This document shows positions 34,793 through 43,082 of a stretch of DNA of 43,082 nucleotides, piece by piece. The notes below the pieces were generated by a model. The model worked only from the letters and a program-made list of their open reading frames with translations, ran no database searches and was not told the origin of the DNA. The stretch lies in contig QZJZ01000067.1 in NCBI GenBank assembly GCA_003599815.1, forward strand, positions 1-43,082. Direction: 5' to 3'. The translations under genes and the position numbers were made by a program. The stretch is from Candidatus Auribacter fodinae. GTDB taxonomy: Bacteria > Auribacterota > Auribacteria > Auribacterales > Auribacteraceae. Each line of letters starts with the position of its first letter. The stretch's first letter is position 1.

Positions 34793-36364
34793 TCATGTTA
34801 GCAGGTGTTCGTCTTCCGGGATATGTTTACGTTTGAGCAATTCAGGTTTCCACGGGTAAAATGTCAGTGAAACAGAGACTATACCGAGAATGATGATCCA
34901 GTCCACCCCGAAAAGAATAACTGCATCAAGAGGGTAATCGCCGTATGGCGCCTGAAGCTCTTTGGTCAGCGCTTTCAGCAGTATGAATGTAAGAGCGGCG
35001 GGTGTTACGAAACGGATGCAGATATCCCACCAGAACCCGATTTTAAAGTATTCCGATGTCTTGAATGTATTAATGTGAGAACGGAGTTTGTGTGATTTCA
35101 GTATCCAGCCGATTATGACACATTCGACAATTCCGCCGAAAATCAGCCCGTAATTGGTGACAAAATGGTCTGTTATGTCTAACAGCATTAACCCGGCGCG
35201 GGTTGTGAATATCACACTGCCGGCAAATCCGATAATGCAAATCATGGATACTACTTTTTTTCTGTCCCAGCCGAATTTATCTTTAAACGCGCAGGTGAAT
35301 GCCTCAATAAGAGATATGCCTGAAGATATCCCGGCGATGATGAGCACAAAGAAAAAAATCATGCCGAACGTACTGCGCATGAACGGCAGGTTGTTGATGG
35401 CTTCGGGGTACACCACAAAGGCGAGTTGCGGGCCTTCTTTTATTACCTTTGAAATCGGCAATCCGGCTTTATGCGCCATGAATCCGATCACGCTGAATAC
35501 CGCGAATCCGGCGACAAATGAAAACAGGCAATTCGTAATACTGGTGATCAGCGCGTTGCCGAAGATATTGGTTTTTCTCGGAAGATAGCTTGCGTATGTG
35601 ATCATAATGCCAAACCCGAGCGAAAGAGTGAAAAATATTTGCCCGAATGCCGCTGTCCATACATCAAATTGTTTCAGAATCTCAAAATCAGGGGTCAGAT
35701 ACGTTTTGATTCCTTGCATTGCGCCGGGCAGGGTAAATCCCCATACAACAAGGATTAAAGTAAGCACAAAAAGAAGCGGAATAAATATTTTACAAGCCAG
35801 TTCAATACCGTGGTTAATTTCCTGATAACAGATTACCCAGCATATTACCCATACAAATAATGTTGCCGTGGTGATGGGCAGGCGCAACCCGCCGAGATTC
35901 AGCGGCGAGTCGGATATTTGAAGAAGGCTGGTGAAAAAGAAATCCTGTGTATCAGTACCCCACGATAAATTTAAGCTGAGCAGAAAATAAATAACGCAGT
36001 AACCGATAATTACAGCGTAATAAAGCATGATGCCGAACATTGCCGCCATGGGCATCCACCAGCCTATCCACTCGGTATTTGTATGTATTCGCGCGAGGCT
36101 CAGGGGGCTGGCTCCCTGTTCCCTGTGCCCGACACCGTATTCGAGTATCATCAACGGAATTCCGGCAACAAAAAGAGCGGTGAAATACGGTATCAGAAAC
36201 GCGCCGCCGCCATACTCGAATGTCAGATAACTGAACCGCCAGATATTGCCGAGCCCGATAGCTGATCCGATTGCCGCCAGCAGAAACCCGATTTGCGAAT
36301 TCCATGTTGAACGCTGATTGGTATTATTTTTCATGCCTGAAACCTTGTTTTTGTTGTTAATCAT
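34793..36364 (-). CDS. Sodium-dependent SNF-family (NSS) transporter
   Basis: The 523-residue protein has 11-12 hydrophobic helices and the NSS signature at the start (IGFLLAAIGSAIGLGNIWRF). This has the unwound helix 1 glycines that bind sodium and substrate. The family imports amino acids or related solutes with sodium. The substrate cannot be read from sequence. ATG 36364 is used; ATG 36334 is an alternative with AAGG 10 nt upstream and would give a conventional N-terminus. It is the first gene in the long minus-strand run with its own promoter, and overlaps nothing. Confidence 0.93.
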   Translation of the reverse strand: MINNKNKVSGMKNNTNQRSTWNSQIGFLLAAIGSAIGLGNIWRFSYLTFEYGGGAFLIPYFTALFVAGIPLMILEYGVGHREQGASPLSLARIHTNTEWIGWWMPMAAMFGIMLYYAVIIGYCVIYFLLSLNLSWGTDTQDFFFTSLLQISDSPLNLGGLRLPITTATLFVWVICWVICYQEINHGIELACKIFIPLLFVLTLILVVWGFTLPGAMQGIKTYLTPDFEILKQFDVWTAAFGQIFFTLSLGFGIMITYASYLPRKTNIFGNALITSITNCLFSFVAGFAVFSVIGFMAHKAGLPISKVIKEGPQLAFVVYPEAINNLPFMRSTFGMIFFFVLIIAGISSGISLIEAFTCAFKDKFGWDRKKVVSMICIIGFAGSVIFTTRAGLMLLDITDHFVTNYGLIFGGIVECVIIGWILKSHKLRSHINTFKTSEYFKIGFWWDICIRFVTPAALTFILLKALTKELQAPYGDYPLDAVILFGVDWIIILGIVSVSLTFYPWKPELLKRKHIPEDEHLLT

Positions 36365-36393
36365 CTTTTAAAGCACCGAATAACGAAAAAACA

Positions 36394-36422
36394 ACTATAC
36401 TCCGGTTCCTCTGTGATGTCAA
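36394..36422 (-). promoter_or_regulatory. Promoter for the transporter-tilS-ftsH-folP-cdaA run
   Basis: On the minus strand TTGACA (36422-36417), 17 bp, TATAGT (36399-36394): near-consensus. Start of transcription would fall near 36387, giving a leader of about 23 nt to ATG 36364. It is the main promoter candidate for all genes down to nnr. Confidence 0.72.
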
Positions 36423-36534
36423 TATTTGGGTTGGGTTTTGCCATCCTTCATTTAACCATGTTTGAATTGACCTTGCGACAGGGGATTCTGGTCTTAGAAG
36501 TCGCAGTTCGTGCGGTGTGCCGATGATAGAACGA

Positions 36535-36563
36535 TTGACATAGCCTTGCGATCTGCGTAAAAT
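36535..36563 (+). promoter_or_regulatory. Promoter of the leu-ilv operon
   Basis: TTGACA (36535-36540), 17 bp, TAAAAT (36558-36563): near-consensus sigma70-type promoter. The predicted start near 36570 leaves about 200 nt before leuC. The spacer carries the 8-mer CCTTGCGA that also occurs 73 bp upstream. Confidence 0.7.
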
Positions 36564-36647
36564 GTCATTTTGTACTGTGAATCGCGCTGTATGAAGTGTA
36601 AATACAACAACACTATTATGTACTGCAGCTTTCAGCCGGTTAGAGCA

Positions 36648-36660
36648 AAGATAATATCTT
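36648..36660. repeat. 13-bp palindrome in leuC leader
   Basis: AAGATA-A-TATCTT at 36648-36660 is a perfect palindrome around one base, about 80 nt into the leader. It could be an operator or a small hairpin; AT-rich palindromes this short occur by chance fairly often. Confidence 0.25.
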
Positions 36661-36771
36661 ACCCTTCCGTCCTGTGATTGTTTGGTTTATGTTCTCCATG
36701 AGCATATGGTTATAGCTGCAAATGGTATCTTTGGCAATACTACCGTAACTATTCAAATAAGAGGTGTGGTT

Positions 36772-38043
36772 ATGAATCTGACAGAACAATTCTTGGCAAG
36801 GAGCGCCGGTAAATCCAGAGTTTCACCGGGCGACATTGTCACCATAAAACCTGATGTCATGATGGGCAACGATGTCACAACAGCCGTCACGGTTCGTATT
36901 CTGAACGAATCAGGGCTCGATACGTTCGCTGATAAAAACAAAATGTTTATTGTGATGAGCCACTTTGTGCCGAACAAGGATATCAAAACATCGGAGATGA
37001 CGCAGTCTATCCGTAAATTTGTGGAAAAACATAAACTTCCTTATTTCTTTGAAGCGGGAAAGGGCGGCATTGAACATGCGCTCCTGCCGGATGAAGGATA
37101 TGTGGTAGCCGGCGATGTGGTTGTCGGGGCTGACAGTCATTCGTGCACATACGGCGGTATTCATGCTTTTGCCGCGGGTATCGGGTCAACCGATCTTGCA
37201 GGCGCGTGGGTAACCGGAAAAATATGGATGCGCGTACCGGAAACCATAAAAGCCGCGTTTCATGGCATTCCGAAACATCCGTGGACATCTGCCAAGGACT
37301 TTGTTTTGCATCTCATTAAGGAAATCGGTGATGACGGCGCGACATATCAGGCGATTGAATATCATGGTGACGCCATAGAGAATTTAACGGCGGAAGGAAA
37401 ACTGACTATCGCCAACATGGCAATAGAGGCAGGAGCGAAAAACGCTATTTTCCCGTTTGACAAAGCGATTGAGGCGTACGAGAAAGGCCGTGCCCGCCGT
37501 CCTCTGAATCCGGTCAAGGTTGATCCGAAAGCGGCGTTTTCGCGTTCATTTGAATGGAACGTTGAAGACCTTGAACCGCAGGTCAGTTACCCGCATCTGC
37601 CGTCAAAAGCACATCCCATTTCGAAAGTAATGGCGGAAAAAATTAAGGTGGATCAGGTATTTATCGGATCATGCACCAATGCTAAAATAGAGGATCTCCG
37701 TATAGCCGCAAAAATCCTTAAAGGGAAAAAGCTTGCTCCATGGGTACGCGGCGTAGCTATTCCCGCAAGCCAGAAAATTTACCTTGAGGCGATACAGGAA
37801 GGCATTGTGGAAATTTTCGCCAAAGCGGGATTCGCCGTAACCGGCGGAACTTGCGGGCCGTGCCTTGGAGGCCATTACGGCATCATAGGCCCCGGAGAAG
37901 TGATGCTGTCTACCTCCAACCGTAATTTTGTGGGCAGGACAGGGCATCCCAAAGGAATGACATATCTCTGCAACCCGGCTGTTGCCGCGGCGTCTGCGGT
38001 GGTAGGGTATATTGTCGATCCGTGTGAAGTAATGGGTAAATAA
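36772..38043 (+). CDS. leuC: 3-isopropylmalate dehydratase large subunit (423-residue type)
   Basis: From ATG 36772, with GAGGTG at 36761-36766, the protein has 423 residues. An in-frame ATG at 36682 would add 30 atypical residues and is rejected. The [4Fe-4S] ligands are C301 (GSCTNAKIEDL) and C361 and C364 (GGTCGPCLGGH), and VVVGADSHSCTYGG is present. The length of about 420 points to the homoaconitase-like short LeuC class shared with archaea and many anaerobes. With LeuD it isomerises 2- to 3-isopropylmalate in leucine synthesis; a homologous 2-methylmalate or homoaconitate activity cannot be excluded. Confidence 0.94.
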   Translation: MNLTEQFLARSAGKSRVSPGDIVTIKPDVMMGNDVTTAVTVRILNESGLDTFADKNKMFIVMSHFVPNKDIKTSEMTQSIRKFVEKHKLPYFFEAGKGGIEHALLPDEGYVVAGDVVVGADSHSCTYGGIHAFAAGIGSTDLAGAWVTGKIWMRVPETIKAAFHGIPKHPWTSAKDFVLHLIKEIGDDGATYQAIEYHGDAIENLTAEGKLTIANMAIEAGAKNAIFPFDKAIEAYEKGRARRPLNPVKVDPKAAFSRSFEWNVEDLEPQVSYPHLPSKAHPISKVMAEKIKVDQVFIGSCTNAKIEDLRIAAKILKGKKLAPWVRGVAIPASQKIYLEAIQEGIVEIFAKAGFAVTGGTCGPCLGGHYGIIGPGEVMLSTSNRNFVGRTGHPKGMTYLCNPAVAAASAVVGYIVDPCEVMGK

Positions 38044-38071
38044 TTTTATTTATATAGAAAGGGTACAGGTT

Positions 38072-38569
38072 ATGTTGGAGAAAGGAAAATCATACAGGTA
38101 CGGGCGCGATGTTAATACCGACCTTATTATTCCCGCCCGGTATATGTCCACGACAGACCCCGACGAACTGGCGTCGTTCTGCATGGAGGATATTGACAAG
38201 AACTTTGTGAAGACCGTGCGTAAAGGCGATATCATTGTGGCTGAGGAAAATTTCGGCAATGGATCGTCACGCGAGCACGCTCCTATCGCCATCAAAGCAT
38301 CAGGGGTGCAGTGCGTTATCGCCAAATTTTTTGCGCGGATATTTTACCGTAACGCCATCAATATCGGATTGCCGATATTTGAAATACCTGAGGCGGTTGA
38401 TGATATACAGTACGGTGATATCCTTGAATATGACATCGATAAGGGGTGGTTTAAAAATACCCGCACAGGCAGGGAGTTTCAGGCAAAAGCGTTTACGCCC
38501 GAAGTAAAGGAAATTTTTGATGTCGGCGGGCTGATCCCGTTAATCAAAAAGCAGTTGGGAAAGGCATAG
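38072..38569 (+). CDS. leuD: 3-isopropylmalate dehydratase small subunit
   Basis: The 165-residue swivelling subunit pairs with LeuC. YGRDVNTDLIIPARYMST, NFGNGSSREHAPIAIKASGV and IFYRNAINIGLPIFE are family motifs. The short length matches the short LeuC type. It starts 28 bp after leuC. No leuA or leuB is in the window. Confidence 0.95.
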   Translation: MLEKGKSYRYGRDVNTDLIIPARYMSTTDPDELASFCMEDIDKNFVKTVRKGDIIVAEENFGNGSSREHAPIAIKASGVQCVIAKFFARIFYRNAINIGLPIFEIPEAVDDIQYGDILEYDIDKGWFKNTRTGREFQAKAFTPEVKEIFDVGGLIPLIKKQLGKA

Positions 38570-38642
38570 CCAACCAATTAAATTTTAAACTAATTAGATT
38601 TATTGAAGTCTTTTATTTCTAGTAACAGGAGAGGGGCATATC

Positions 38643-40331
38643 ATGAGGAGTGATACAGTTAAAAAAGGGCTGCATCGGGCGCCGCATAGATCATTGTTAC
38701 GCGCAACAGGATGCATACAGAGCAACGAGGATTTCGATAAGCCGTTTATCGGAGTAGCGAATTCGTTCTGCCAGATTGTACCGGGGCATATTCATCTTCA
38801 GGAAGTAGGAAAGATTGTCCGCGATGCGATCCGTGAAGCCGGCGGTGTGCCGTTTGAATTCAACACCATAGCTCTTGATGACGGTATTGCCATGGGACAC
38901 AGCGGCATGCTCTATTCCCTGCCGTCACGCGAACTTATTGCCGATGCTGTGGAAACAATGGTCAACGGTCATTGTTTTGACGCCCTGTTCTGTATACCTA
39001 ATTGCGATAAAATTGTACCCGGAATGCTCATGGGAGCGGCGCGGGTGAACGTGCCGACTATATTCGCATCCGGCGGACCAATGTATTGCGGTAAAGCGCC
39101 TGACGGGCGGCATACCGACCTTGTATCGGTTTTTGAGGCGGTAGGACGCCATAAAAGCGGTAGGGCGACTGATGAGGAAGTTGATATGCTTGAACGTATA
39201 AGCTGTCCGGGCGCGGGATGTTGTGCCGGTATGTTTACCGCCAACTCCATGAACTGTTTGTGCGAGGCAATGGGGCTTGCTCTGCCCGGCAACGGCACGA
39301 TTCCGGCTCTTGACCCTGCGCGCAAAGAGTTGTGGCGCCAGAGCGCTTTTAAACTCGTTGAAATGGCGAAAAAGAATATCCGGTTTCTGGATATTCTTAA
39401 CAAAAAATCGTTCCATAACGCGTTGTGCATGGATGTGGCTATGGGCGGCAGTACAAACACGATTCTGCACAGCCTTGCGTTGTCTCGCGAAGCGGGTATA
39501 CCTATTGACCTGAAAGAAATTAATGTCATTTCCGAAAAAACACCTACGTTATGCAAAATAAGCCCTGCAAGTGATAAGCATATAGAAGATCTCCGTGAAG
39601 CGGGTGGCGTGCTTGCCATAATGAAAGAGCTTACGAAGAAAAAAGGATTGCTGAATCTCGATTGCCCGACTGTTTCAGGCGAGACAATGGGCGTTGTCCT
39701 TGACAAAATAAAAAATAAGAACATTGACCTTGTGCGGACTATTGATAACCCGTACAGCGAACGCGGCGGGCTGGTTGTGCTGTATGGGAACCTCGCACCT
39801 AAAGGCGCGGTTATCAAGACCGCGGCTGTTGCTCCGGGGATGCGGGAATTCTCAGGCCCGGCGAGAATATTCAATTCCCACGACGAAGCTGTCGAGGCGA
39901 TTCTTGCTAAAAAGATCAAAGCCGGCGATTTTATAGTTATTCGATACGAAGGCCCGAAAGGCGGGCCGGGTATGCAGGAAATGCTTGAACCGACGTCCGC
40001 TGTTATGGGTATGGGACTTGGCGAATCGGTCGCCCTGATTACTGACGGGCGATTCTCCGGCGGTACACGCGGGCCGTGCATCGGGCACACGTCACCGGAA
40101 GCCGCTCAGGGCGGGCCGATAGCATTGCTGGAAGAAGGCGATATCATCTCATATAATCTTGAAAAAGAAATTGTCAACGTGGAAATATCCGATTCGGAAA
40201 TGGAACGCAGGCGCAAAAACTGGAAGCCGCATCCGCCGAAAGTCACTAAGGGATGGCTTGCACGGTACGCCCGGTTCGTTACATCCGGCTCGGAAGGAGC
40301 TATCTTGTCGTTAGAGGAGACATATAAATGA
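38643..40331 (+). CDS. ilvD: Dihydroxy-acid dehydratase
   Basis: This 562-residue enzyme makes the 2-keto acids leading to valine and isoleucine. Iron-sulfur and active-site cysteines are C43 ([10 protein letters not shown]), C121 ([10 protein letters not shown]) and C193/C194 ([14 protein letters not shown]). The C-terminal part has [35 protein letters not shown] and [22 protein letters not shown] precedes the ATG. Its last 4 nt overlap ilvB. Confidence 0.97.
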   Translation: MRSDTVKKGLHRAPHRSLLRATGCIQSNEDFDKPFIGVANSFCQIVPGHIHLQEVGKIVRDAIREAGGVPFEFNTIALDDGIAMGHSGMLYSLPSRELIADAVETMVNGHCFDALFCIPNCDKIVPGMLMGAARVNVPTIFASGGPMYCGKAPDGRHTDLVSVFEAVGRHKSGRATDEEVDMLERISCPGAGCCAGMFTANSMNCLCEAMGLALPGNGTIPALDPARKELWRQSAFKLVEMAKKNIRFLDILNKKSFHNALCMDVAMGGSTNTILHSLALSREAGIPIDLKEINVISEKTPTLCKISPASDKHIEDLREAGGVLAIMKELTKKKGLLNLDCPTVSGETMGVVLDKIKNKNIDLVRTIDNPYSERGGLVVLYGNLAPKGAVIKTAAVAPGMREFSGPARIFNSHDEAVEAILAKKIKAGDFIVIRYEGPKGGPGMQEMLEPTSAVMGMGLGESVALITDGRFSGGTRGPCIGHTSPEAAQGGPIALLEEGDIISYNLEKEIVNVEISDSEMERRRKNWKPHPPKVTKGWLARYARFVTSGSEGAILSLEETYK

Positions 40332-42049
40332 AAGAGTTAACTGGTGCTGAAATTGTCCTGCAAGTCCTTGAAAGTCAAGGCGTGGACACTATATTCGGGC
40401 ACCCGGGCGGAGCGATCCTGCCGTTGTATGATACGCTCGCCAAATCAGACCGGTTCACCCATTACCTTGTTCGGCACGAACAGGGAGGGGTGCATATGGC
40501 TGAAGGCTACGCTCGGGTATCCGGCAAAGTCGGTGTGGTTTTTGTAACCTCAGGCCCCGGAGCTACCAATACGGTTACCGGGCTGGTGGACGCTAAAATG
40601 GATTCCATACCGGTACTGGTTATTTCAGCACAGGTACCTCAGTTTCTTATAGGCAAAGACGGGTTTCAGGAAGCGGATACTGTGGGTATAACCATTCCTG
40701 CGACCAAGCATAATGACCTCATTCAGAATGTTGAACATCTTGAAAAAGCGCTTCTTGACGCATTCAGGATTGTTCAGGAAGGACGCCCTGGCCCGGTGCT
40801 GATCGATATCCCGAAAGATGTCCTGATGGCAAAAACAACGTACCCAAAGTATTCCACTGATAAAGTCGGGCGTGAAGCCTGCATTTATGACGGCGATTTT
40901 GATGATGCCGCCCGCGCGTTTTGTGAAGCGAAACGACCGATCGTTTATTTCGGAGGCGGTATCATTAACGCTGACGCGTCTGAGGAACTGAGCGAACTTG
41001 TCCATCTGCTTAAAGTTCCTGCGACAAGCACGCTTATGGGGCTCGGCGCGTTTCCGGGAACTGATCCGTTGTTTCTTGGAATGCTGGGCATGCATGGCAC
41101 ATATACCGCTAATATGGCTATTTATGAGAGCGATTGTATACTTGCGGCAGGTGTCCGGTTTGATGACCGCGTGACTGGCAGGCTTGAGGATTTTGCTCCG
41201 CACGCGCGGATAATTCATCTTGATGTGGACCCTGCGGAAATACACAAGAATCGTGTCGCGGACTGGCCGCTTATCGCTGACGCTAAGGCAGGTTTGAAAA
41301 AATTGCTGGAAGAAATCAGAAAGTACCTTGACGAAGGGCATGGCGGCAGGGAAGAAGCGCTTAAGGACTGGTGGGATACACTGAACCAGTGGCGAAAATC
41401 TCATCCTCTGTCATATAAGAAAAACAATGAGGTGATTAAACCTCAGCAGTTGATTGAGGAAATTTACAGCCAGACTGAAGGAAAAGCGGTTATAGCCACT
41501 GATGTCGGACAACACCAGATGTGGGCGGCTCAGCTCTATATGTTTGACCGTCCCCGCGAGTGGGTAACCTCCGGAGGGCTGGGCACTATGGGGTACGGTA
41601 TGCCTGCGGCAATAGGCGCTCAGATTGCGTTGCCGGAAAGAAAAGTTATCGCGCTTGTGGGCGATGGGTCGTTTCAGATGACCATGCAGGAAATGGCTCT
41701 GCTGATGAGGAATATTGTTCCTCTTAAAGTCGTGATTTTTAATAACCATTTTCTCGGCATGGTACGGCAGTGGCAGGATTTGTTTTACGAGCAGAGGTTT
41801 ATGGCAACAGACTTATCCGTGTCGCCGGATTATGTAAAACTCGCGGAAGCTTACGGTATTGCGTCGGCACGGGTGATTAAGCCGTCTGAACTCAAATCTG
41901 CTGTCGCACAGATGATTAACCATGACGGCTCGTATCTGCTGGAAGTGATTGTCGATCATAAGGAACACGTGTACCCGATGGTACCTGCCGGAGCGGCATC
42001 GAAAGATATGATCGTTCAGAATAAAAACGATGAGCTTTATATGGATTAA
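40328..42049 (+). CDS. ilvB: Acetolactate synthase large subunit
   Basis: The 573-residue ThDP enzyme has the catalytic glutamate E51 ([15 protein letters not shown]), [27 protein letters not shown], and the ThDP-Mg motif [15 protein letters not shown] at about residues 445-460 followed by [17 protein letters not shown]. That last segment is typical of FAD-type acetohydroxyacid synthase rather than pyruvate oxidase. It overlaps ilvD by 4 nt and ends 34 bp before the ilvN start, so it forms a subunit pair with IlvN. Confidence 0.96.
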   Translation: MKELTGAEIVLQVLESQGVDTIFGHPGGAILPLYDTLAKSDRFTHYLVRHEQGGVHMAEGYARVSGKVGVVFVTSGPGATNTVTGLVDAKMDSIPVLVISAQVPQFLIGKDGFQEADTVGITIPATKHNDLIQNVEHLEKALLDAFRIVQEGRPGPVLIDIPKDVLMAKTTYPKYSTDKVGREACIYDGDFDDAARAFCEAKRPIVYFGGGIINADASEELSELVHLLKVPATSTLMGLGAFPGTDPLFLGMLGMHGTYTANMAIYESDCILAAGVRFDDRVTGRLEDFAPHARIIHLDVDPAEIHKNRVADWPLIADAKAGLKKLLEEIRKYLDEGHGGREEALKDWWDTLNQWRKSHPLSYKKNNEVIKPQQLIEEIYSQTEGKAVIATDVGQHQMWAAQLYMFDRPREWVTSGGLGTMGYGMPAAIGAQIALPERKVIALVGDGSFQMTMQEMALLMRNIVPLKVVIFNNHFLGMVRQWQDLFYEQRFMATDLSVSPDYVKLAEAYGIASARVIKPSELKSAVAQMINHDGSYLLEVIVDHKEHVYPMVPAGAASKDMIVQNKNDELYMD

Positions 42050-42083
42050 AAGCCTGAAAATGAACAAGATAAAGGAGCATTAT

Positions 42084-42581
42084 ATGTCTACGACGTTTTC
42101 AGCTCTCGTTGAGAACAAGTTCTGGGTGCTTGCCCGTATATCACGGTTGTTTTCGCGGCATATGTTCAACATACAGTCCCTGAGCGTAGCGCCGACACTT
42201 GACCCTAACCTGTCACGCATGACAATAGATGTGGAGGAAGAACCGGACAGATTGCAACGGATGAAAATAGAATTGTCCAAAGTGGTGAACGTTGTTTCTG
42301 TAACGATCTGTGATAAAAATGAGTTTGTGGAAACTGAAATGGTTATGGTTAAAATTAACAGGACTAATCCGAATTTTCAGAGTTTCCTGAAAGAAGTGGA
42401 ACGGTTTCAGGCTCGCGTCGTCTACCGTCATGGCGATACGGAAATATTCGAGTTTTCCGGTGACAGCGATGCCATACAATCGTTTCTCGATACATCTCTG
42501 GCTCATGAAGTTGAGGATATCGTAAGAACCGGTGTTGTAGCTATGCCCAAACAAGAAACTTCTGCAGGGGTAAAGAAATAG
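42084..42581 (+). CDS. ilvN: Acetolactate synthase small (regulatory) subunit, altered ACT site
   Basis: From ATG 42084, with AAAGGAG at 42071-42077, the protein has 165 residues, the E. coli IlvH size. The frame upstream is open to 42030, inside ilvB, but is not needed. It has an N-terminal ACT domain (MSTTFSALVENKFWVLARIS) and the C-terminal small-subunit domain. The ungapped alignment to E. coli IlvH shows W14 for G14, R21 for G21 and M27 for G27, while N11 and N29 are kept. It probably activates IlvB but may not bind valine in the usual way. Confidence 0.95.
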   Translation: MSTTFSALVENKFWVLARISRLFSRHMFNIQSLSVAPTLDPNLSRMTIDVEEEPDRLQRMKIELSKVVNVVSVTICDKNEFVETEMVMVKINRTNPNFQSFLKEVERFQARVVYRHGDTEIFEFSGDSDAIQSFLDTSLAHEVEDIVRTGVVAMPKQETSAGVKK

Positions 42582-42609
42582 GTTTTGCTGCGATAATAAT
42601 TTGAAAGTT

Positions 42610-42860
42610 ATGAAAAAGTCACGAAAGACTGTCATTGCTGACGTACAGGACAGTATTGTATTTATTGGTCATGATATAGACATAATACTGCTTGTTCATT
42701 ATATAGCAAATGCCCTTTAAACGGTCATTGCGAAGCCTCGCAGAGGCTGTGGAAATCTCCTCTTTTCCATGACGTTACACGATGAGATCACCATGTCGCT
42801 TTGCTCCTCGTGATGACAGCTTAAAAGAGAGCCTTAGATAGTTTTGCAGTACTCTCAATT
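42610..42860. repeat. Structured interspersed repeat, copy B (with insertion)
   Basis: This copy starts with the same 13 bp as copy A (ATGAAAAAGTCAC, 42610-42622) and ends with the same tail (CAG-ACTC-CAA-T pattern, 42847-42860). Its inner inverted repeat is GGTCATTGCGA (42723-42733) and TCGTGATGACA (42808-42818). The small hairpin is AGCCTC-GCA-GAGGCT (42734-42748). Relative to copy A it carries an 85-bp insert at 42639-42723, flanked by GTCATTGC at 42631-42638 and 42724-42731. It also lies between convergent genes. Confidence 0.8.
42651..42690. repeat. Inverted repeat inside the copy B insertion
   Basis: CAGTATT (42651-42657) and AATACTG (42684-42690) are perfect inverted arms around 26 nt, inside the insert of copy B. 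No reading frame is present. Confidence 0.45.
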
Positions 42861-42868
42861 TCGTATTG

Positions 42869-42907
42869 AAAAAAGGATCAGAGCCGTTTCTGCCCAGATC
42901 CTTTTTT
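42869..42907. terminator. Bidirectional intrinsic terminator
   Basis: AAAAAAGGATC (42869-42879) and GATCCTTTTTT (42897-42907) form an 11-bp perfect stem with a 17-nt loop and T tracts on both strands. It lies between ilvN (+) and the minus-strand gene ending at 42928, and can end both transcripts. Confidence 0.8.
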
Positions 42908-42927
42908 GCGTCTATACTATATAATTC

Positions 42928-43081
42928 TTAAAAAGATTGTTTCAGCTTTTTCAGGATATTCTGACCCATTGTAAAACACTGGTTGAGGTCTTCTTCGGTA
43001 GGCGAGCATTTCGCCTCAACGACAGGCTCAATCAGATCCCATTTTACCCGTTCGGCGAATTCCCTGATTGCCTTAACACCC
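42928..43081 (-). CDS. C-terminus of a probable A-type flavoprotein (5' part outside window)
   Basis: The minus-strand frame is open from the right edge to TAA at 42930-42928. The visible 50 residues read VKAIREFAERVKWDLIEPVV, then EAKCSPTEEDLNQCFTMGQN, and end KLKQSF. The end resembles the flavodoxin-domain C-terminus of FprA/NorV-type flavodiiron proteins (pattern K..P.E..L..C...G). Those reduce O2 or NO with FMN and a diiron site. The catalytic part is not visible, so the assignment is only a resemblance. Confidence 0.5.
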   Translation of the reverse strand, partial: GVKAIREFAERVKWDLIEPVVEAKCSPTEEDLNQCFTMGQNILKKLKQSF

Positions 43082-43082
43082 C

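Larger units (their letters stand above)
36365..36771. other. Divergent intergenic region before leuC
   Basis: This 407-bp region has no credible gene. It holds two outward-facing promoters (36394-36422 minus, 36535-36563 plus), the leuC leader of about 200 nt, an 8-mer CCTTGCGA repeated at 36471-36478 and 36544-36551, a palindrome at 36648-36660, and the leuC ribosome binding site. I saw no T-box sequence, run of leucine codons or strong terminator in the leader. Confidence 0.6.
42582..42927. other. Intergenic region after ilvN
   Basis: This 346-bp space between convergent genes holds repeat copy B and a bidirectional terminator and no gene. Confidence 0.7.

Noticed and set aside
36682-36771. 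N-terminal extension of leuC or a leader peptide
   Set aside because: The 30 extra residues do not look like LeuC, there is no ribosome binding site at 36682, and no run of leucine codons is present.
36570-36771. T-box or amino acid riboswitch before leuC
   Set aside because: I could not find a T-box core, a terminator hairpin with T tract, or a leader peptide rich in Leu, Val or Ile codons.

Overview
The window looks like one contiguous stretch of a bacterial chromosome of moderate GC content and high coding density, with no tRNA, rRNA, CRISPR array or transposase gene. Gene content suggests a diderm bacterium near the Planctomycetes-Verrucomicrobia-Omnitrophota group. The reasons are a Minf_1886-type protein (as I recall, a family largely restricted to Verrucomicrobia, Planctomycetes and relatives), a DUF1844-like protein beside it, a three-gene bactofilin cluster, a GspA/GspB pair, and a ribosomal protein operon without rpmD. 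This placement is inference; no marker was compared with a database.

Layout. (1) 1-15468, + strand: the end of tuf, then the fused S10-spc-alpha ribosomal superoperon (rpsJ to rplQ) with secY, adk, map, infA and rpoA. It has a promoter-plus-hairpin gap before rplW, all-zinc versions of S14, S4 and L36, and an acidic tail on L17. (2) 15519-17912, +: a membrane-anchored TPR protein, an Lrp/AsnC regulator and a PLP aminotransferase resembling the AlaR/AlaT pair. (3) 17913-19499, -: an exported HEAT-repeat protein. (4) 19654-24507, +: an unknown helical protein, the Minf_1886-like and DUF1844-like proteins, the GspA-like ATPase with a peptidoglycan-binding domain, GspB, and a TPR lipoprotein. (5) 24720-26371, -: three bactofilins, the middle one carrying two duplicated zinc ribbons. 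(6) 26512-36364, -: a long co-directional run transcribed as SNF-type transporter, tilS, ftsH, folP, cdaA, ybbR/cdaR, pdxJ, nnr. This joins tRNA modification, membrane proteolysis, folate synthesis, c-di-AMP synthesis, PLP synthesis and NAD(P)HX repair. (7) 36772-42581, +: a branched-chain amino acid operon leuC-leuD-ilvD-ilvB-ilvN behind a near-consensus promoter. (8) At the right edge, the end of a minus-strand gene, probably an A-type flavoprotein.

The most notable points are: an IlvN ACT domain that has lost the glycines of the valine site (W14 where E. coli IlvH has G14); two copies of a structured repeat, both between convergent genes, with a compensatory base-pair change in the hairpin and, in one copy, an 85-bp insert flanked by an 8-bp duplication; a bactofilin with two zinc ribbons; a promoter and attenuator-like hairpin inside the ribosomal operon; and a candidate leaderless gene. 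I did not find a clearly new defence or mobile system. The best candidate for an undescribed functional unit is the envelope/cytoskeleton neighbourhood at 17913-26371.
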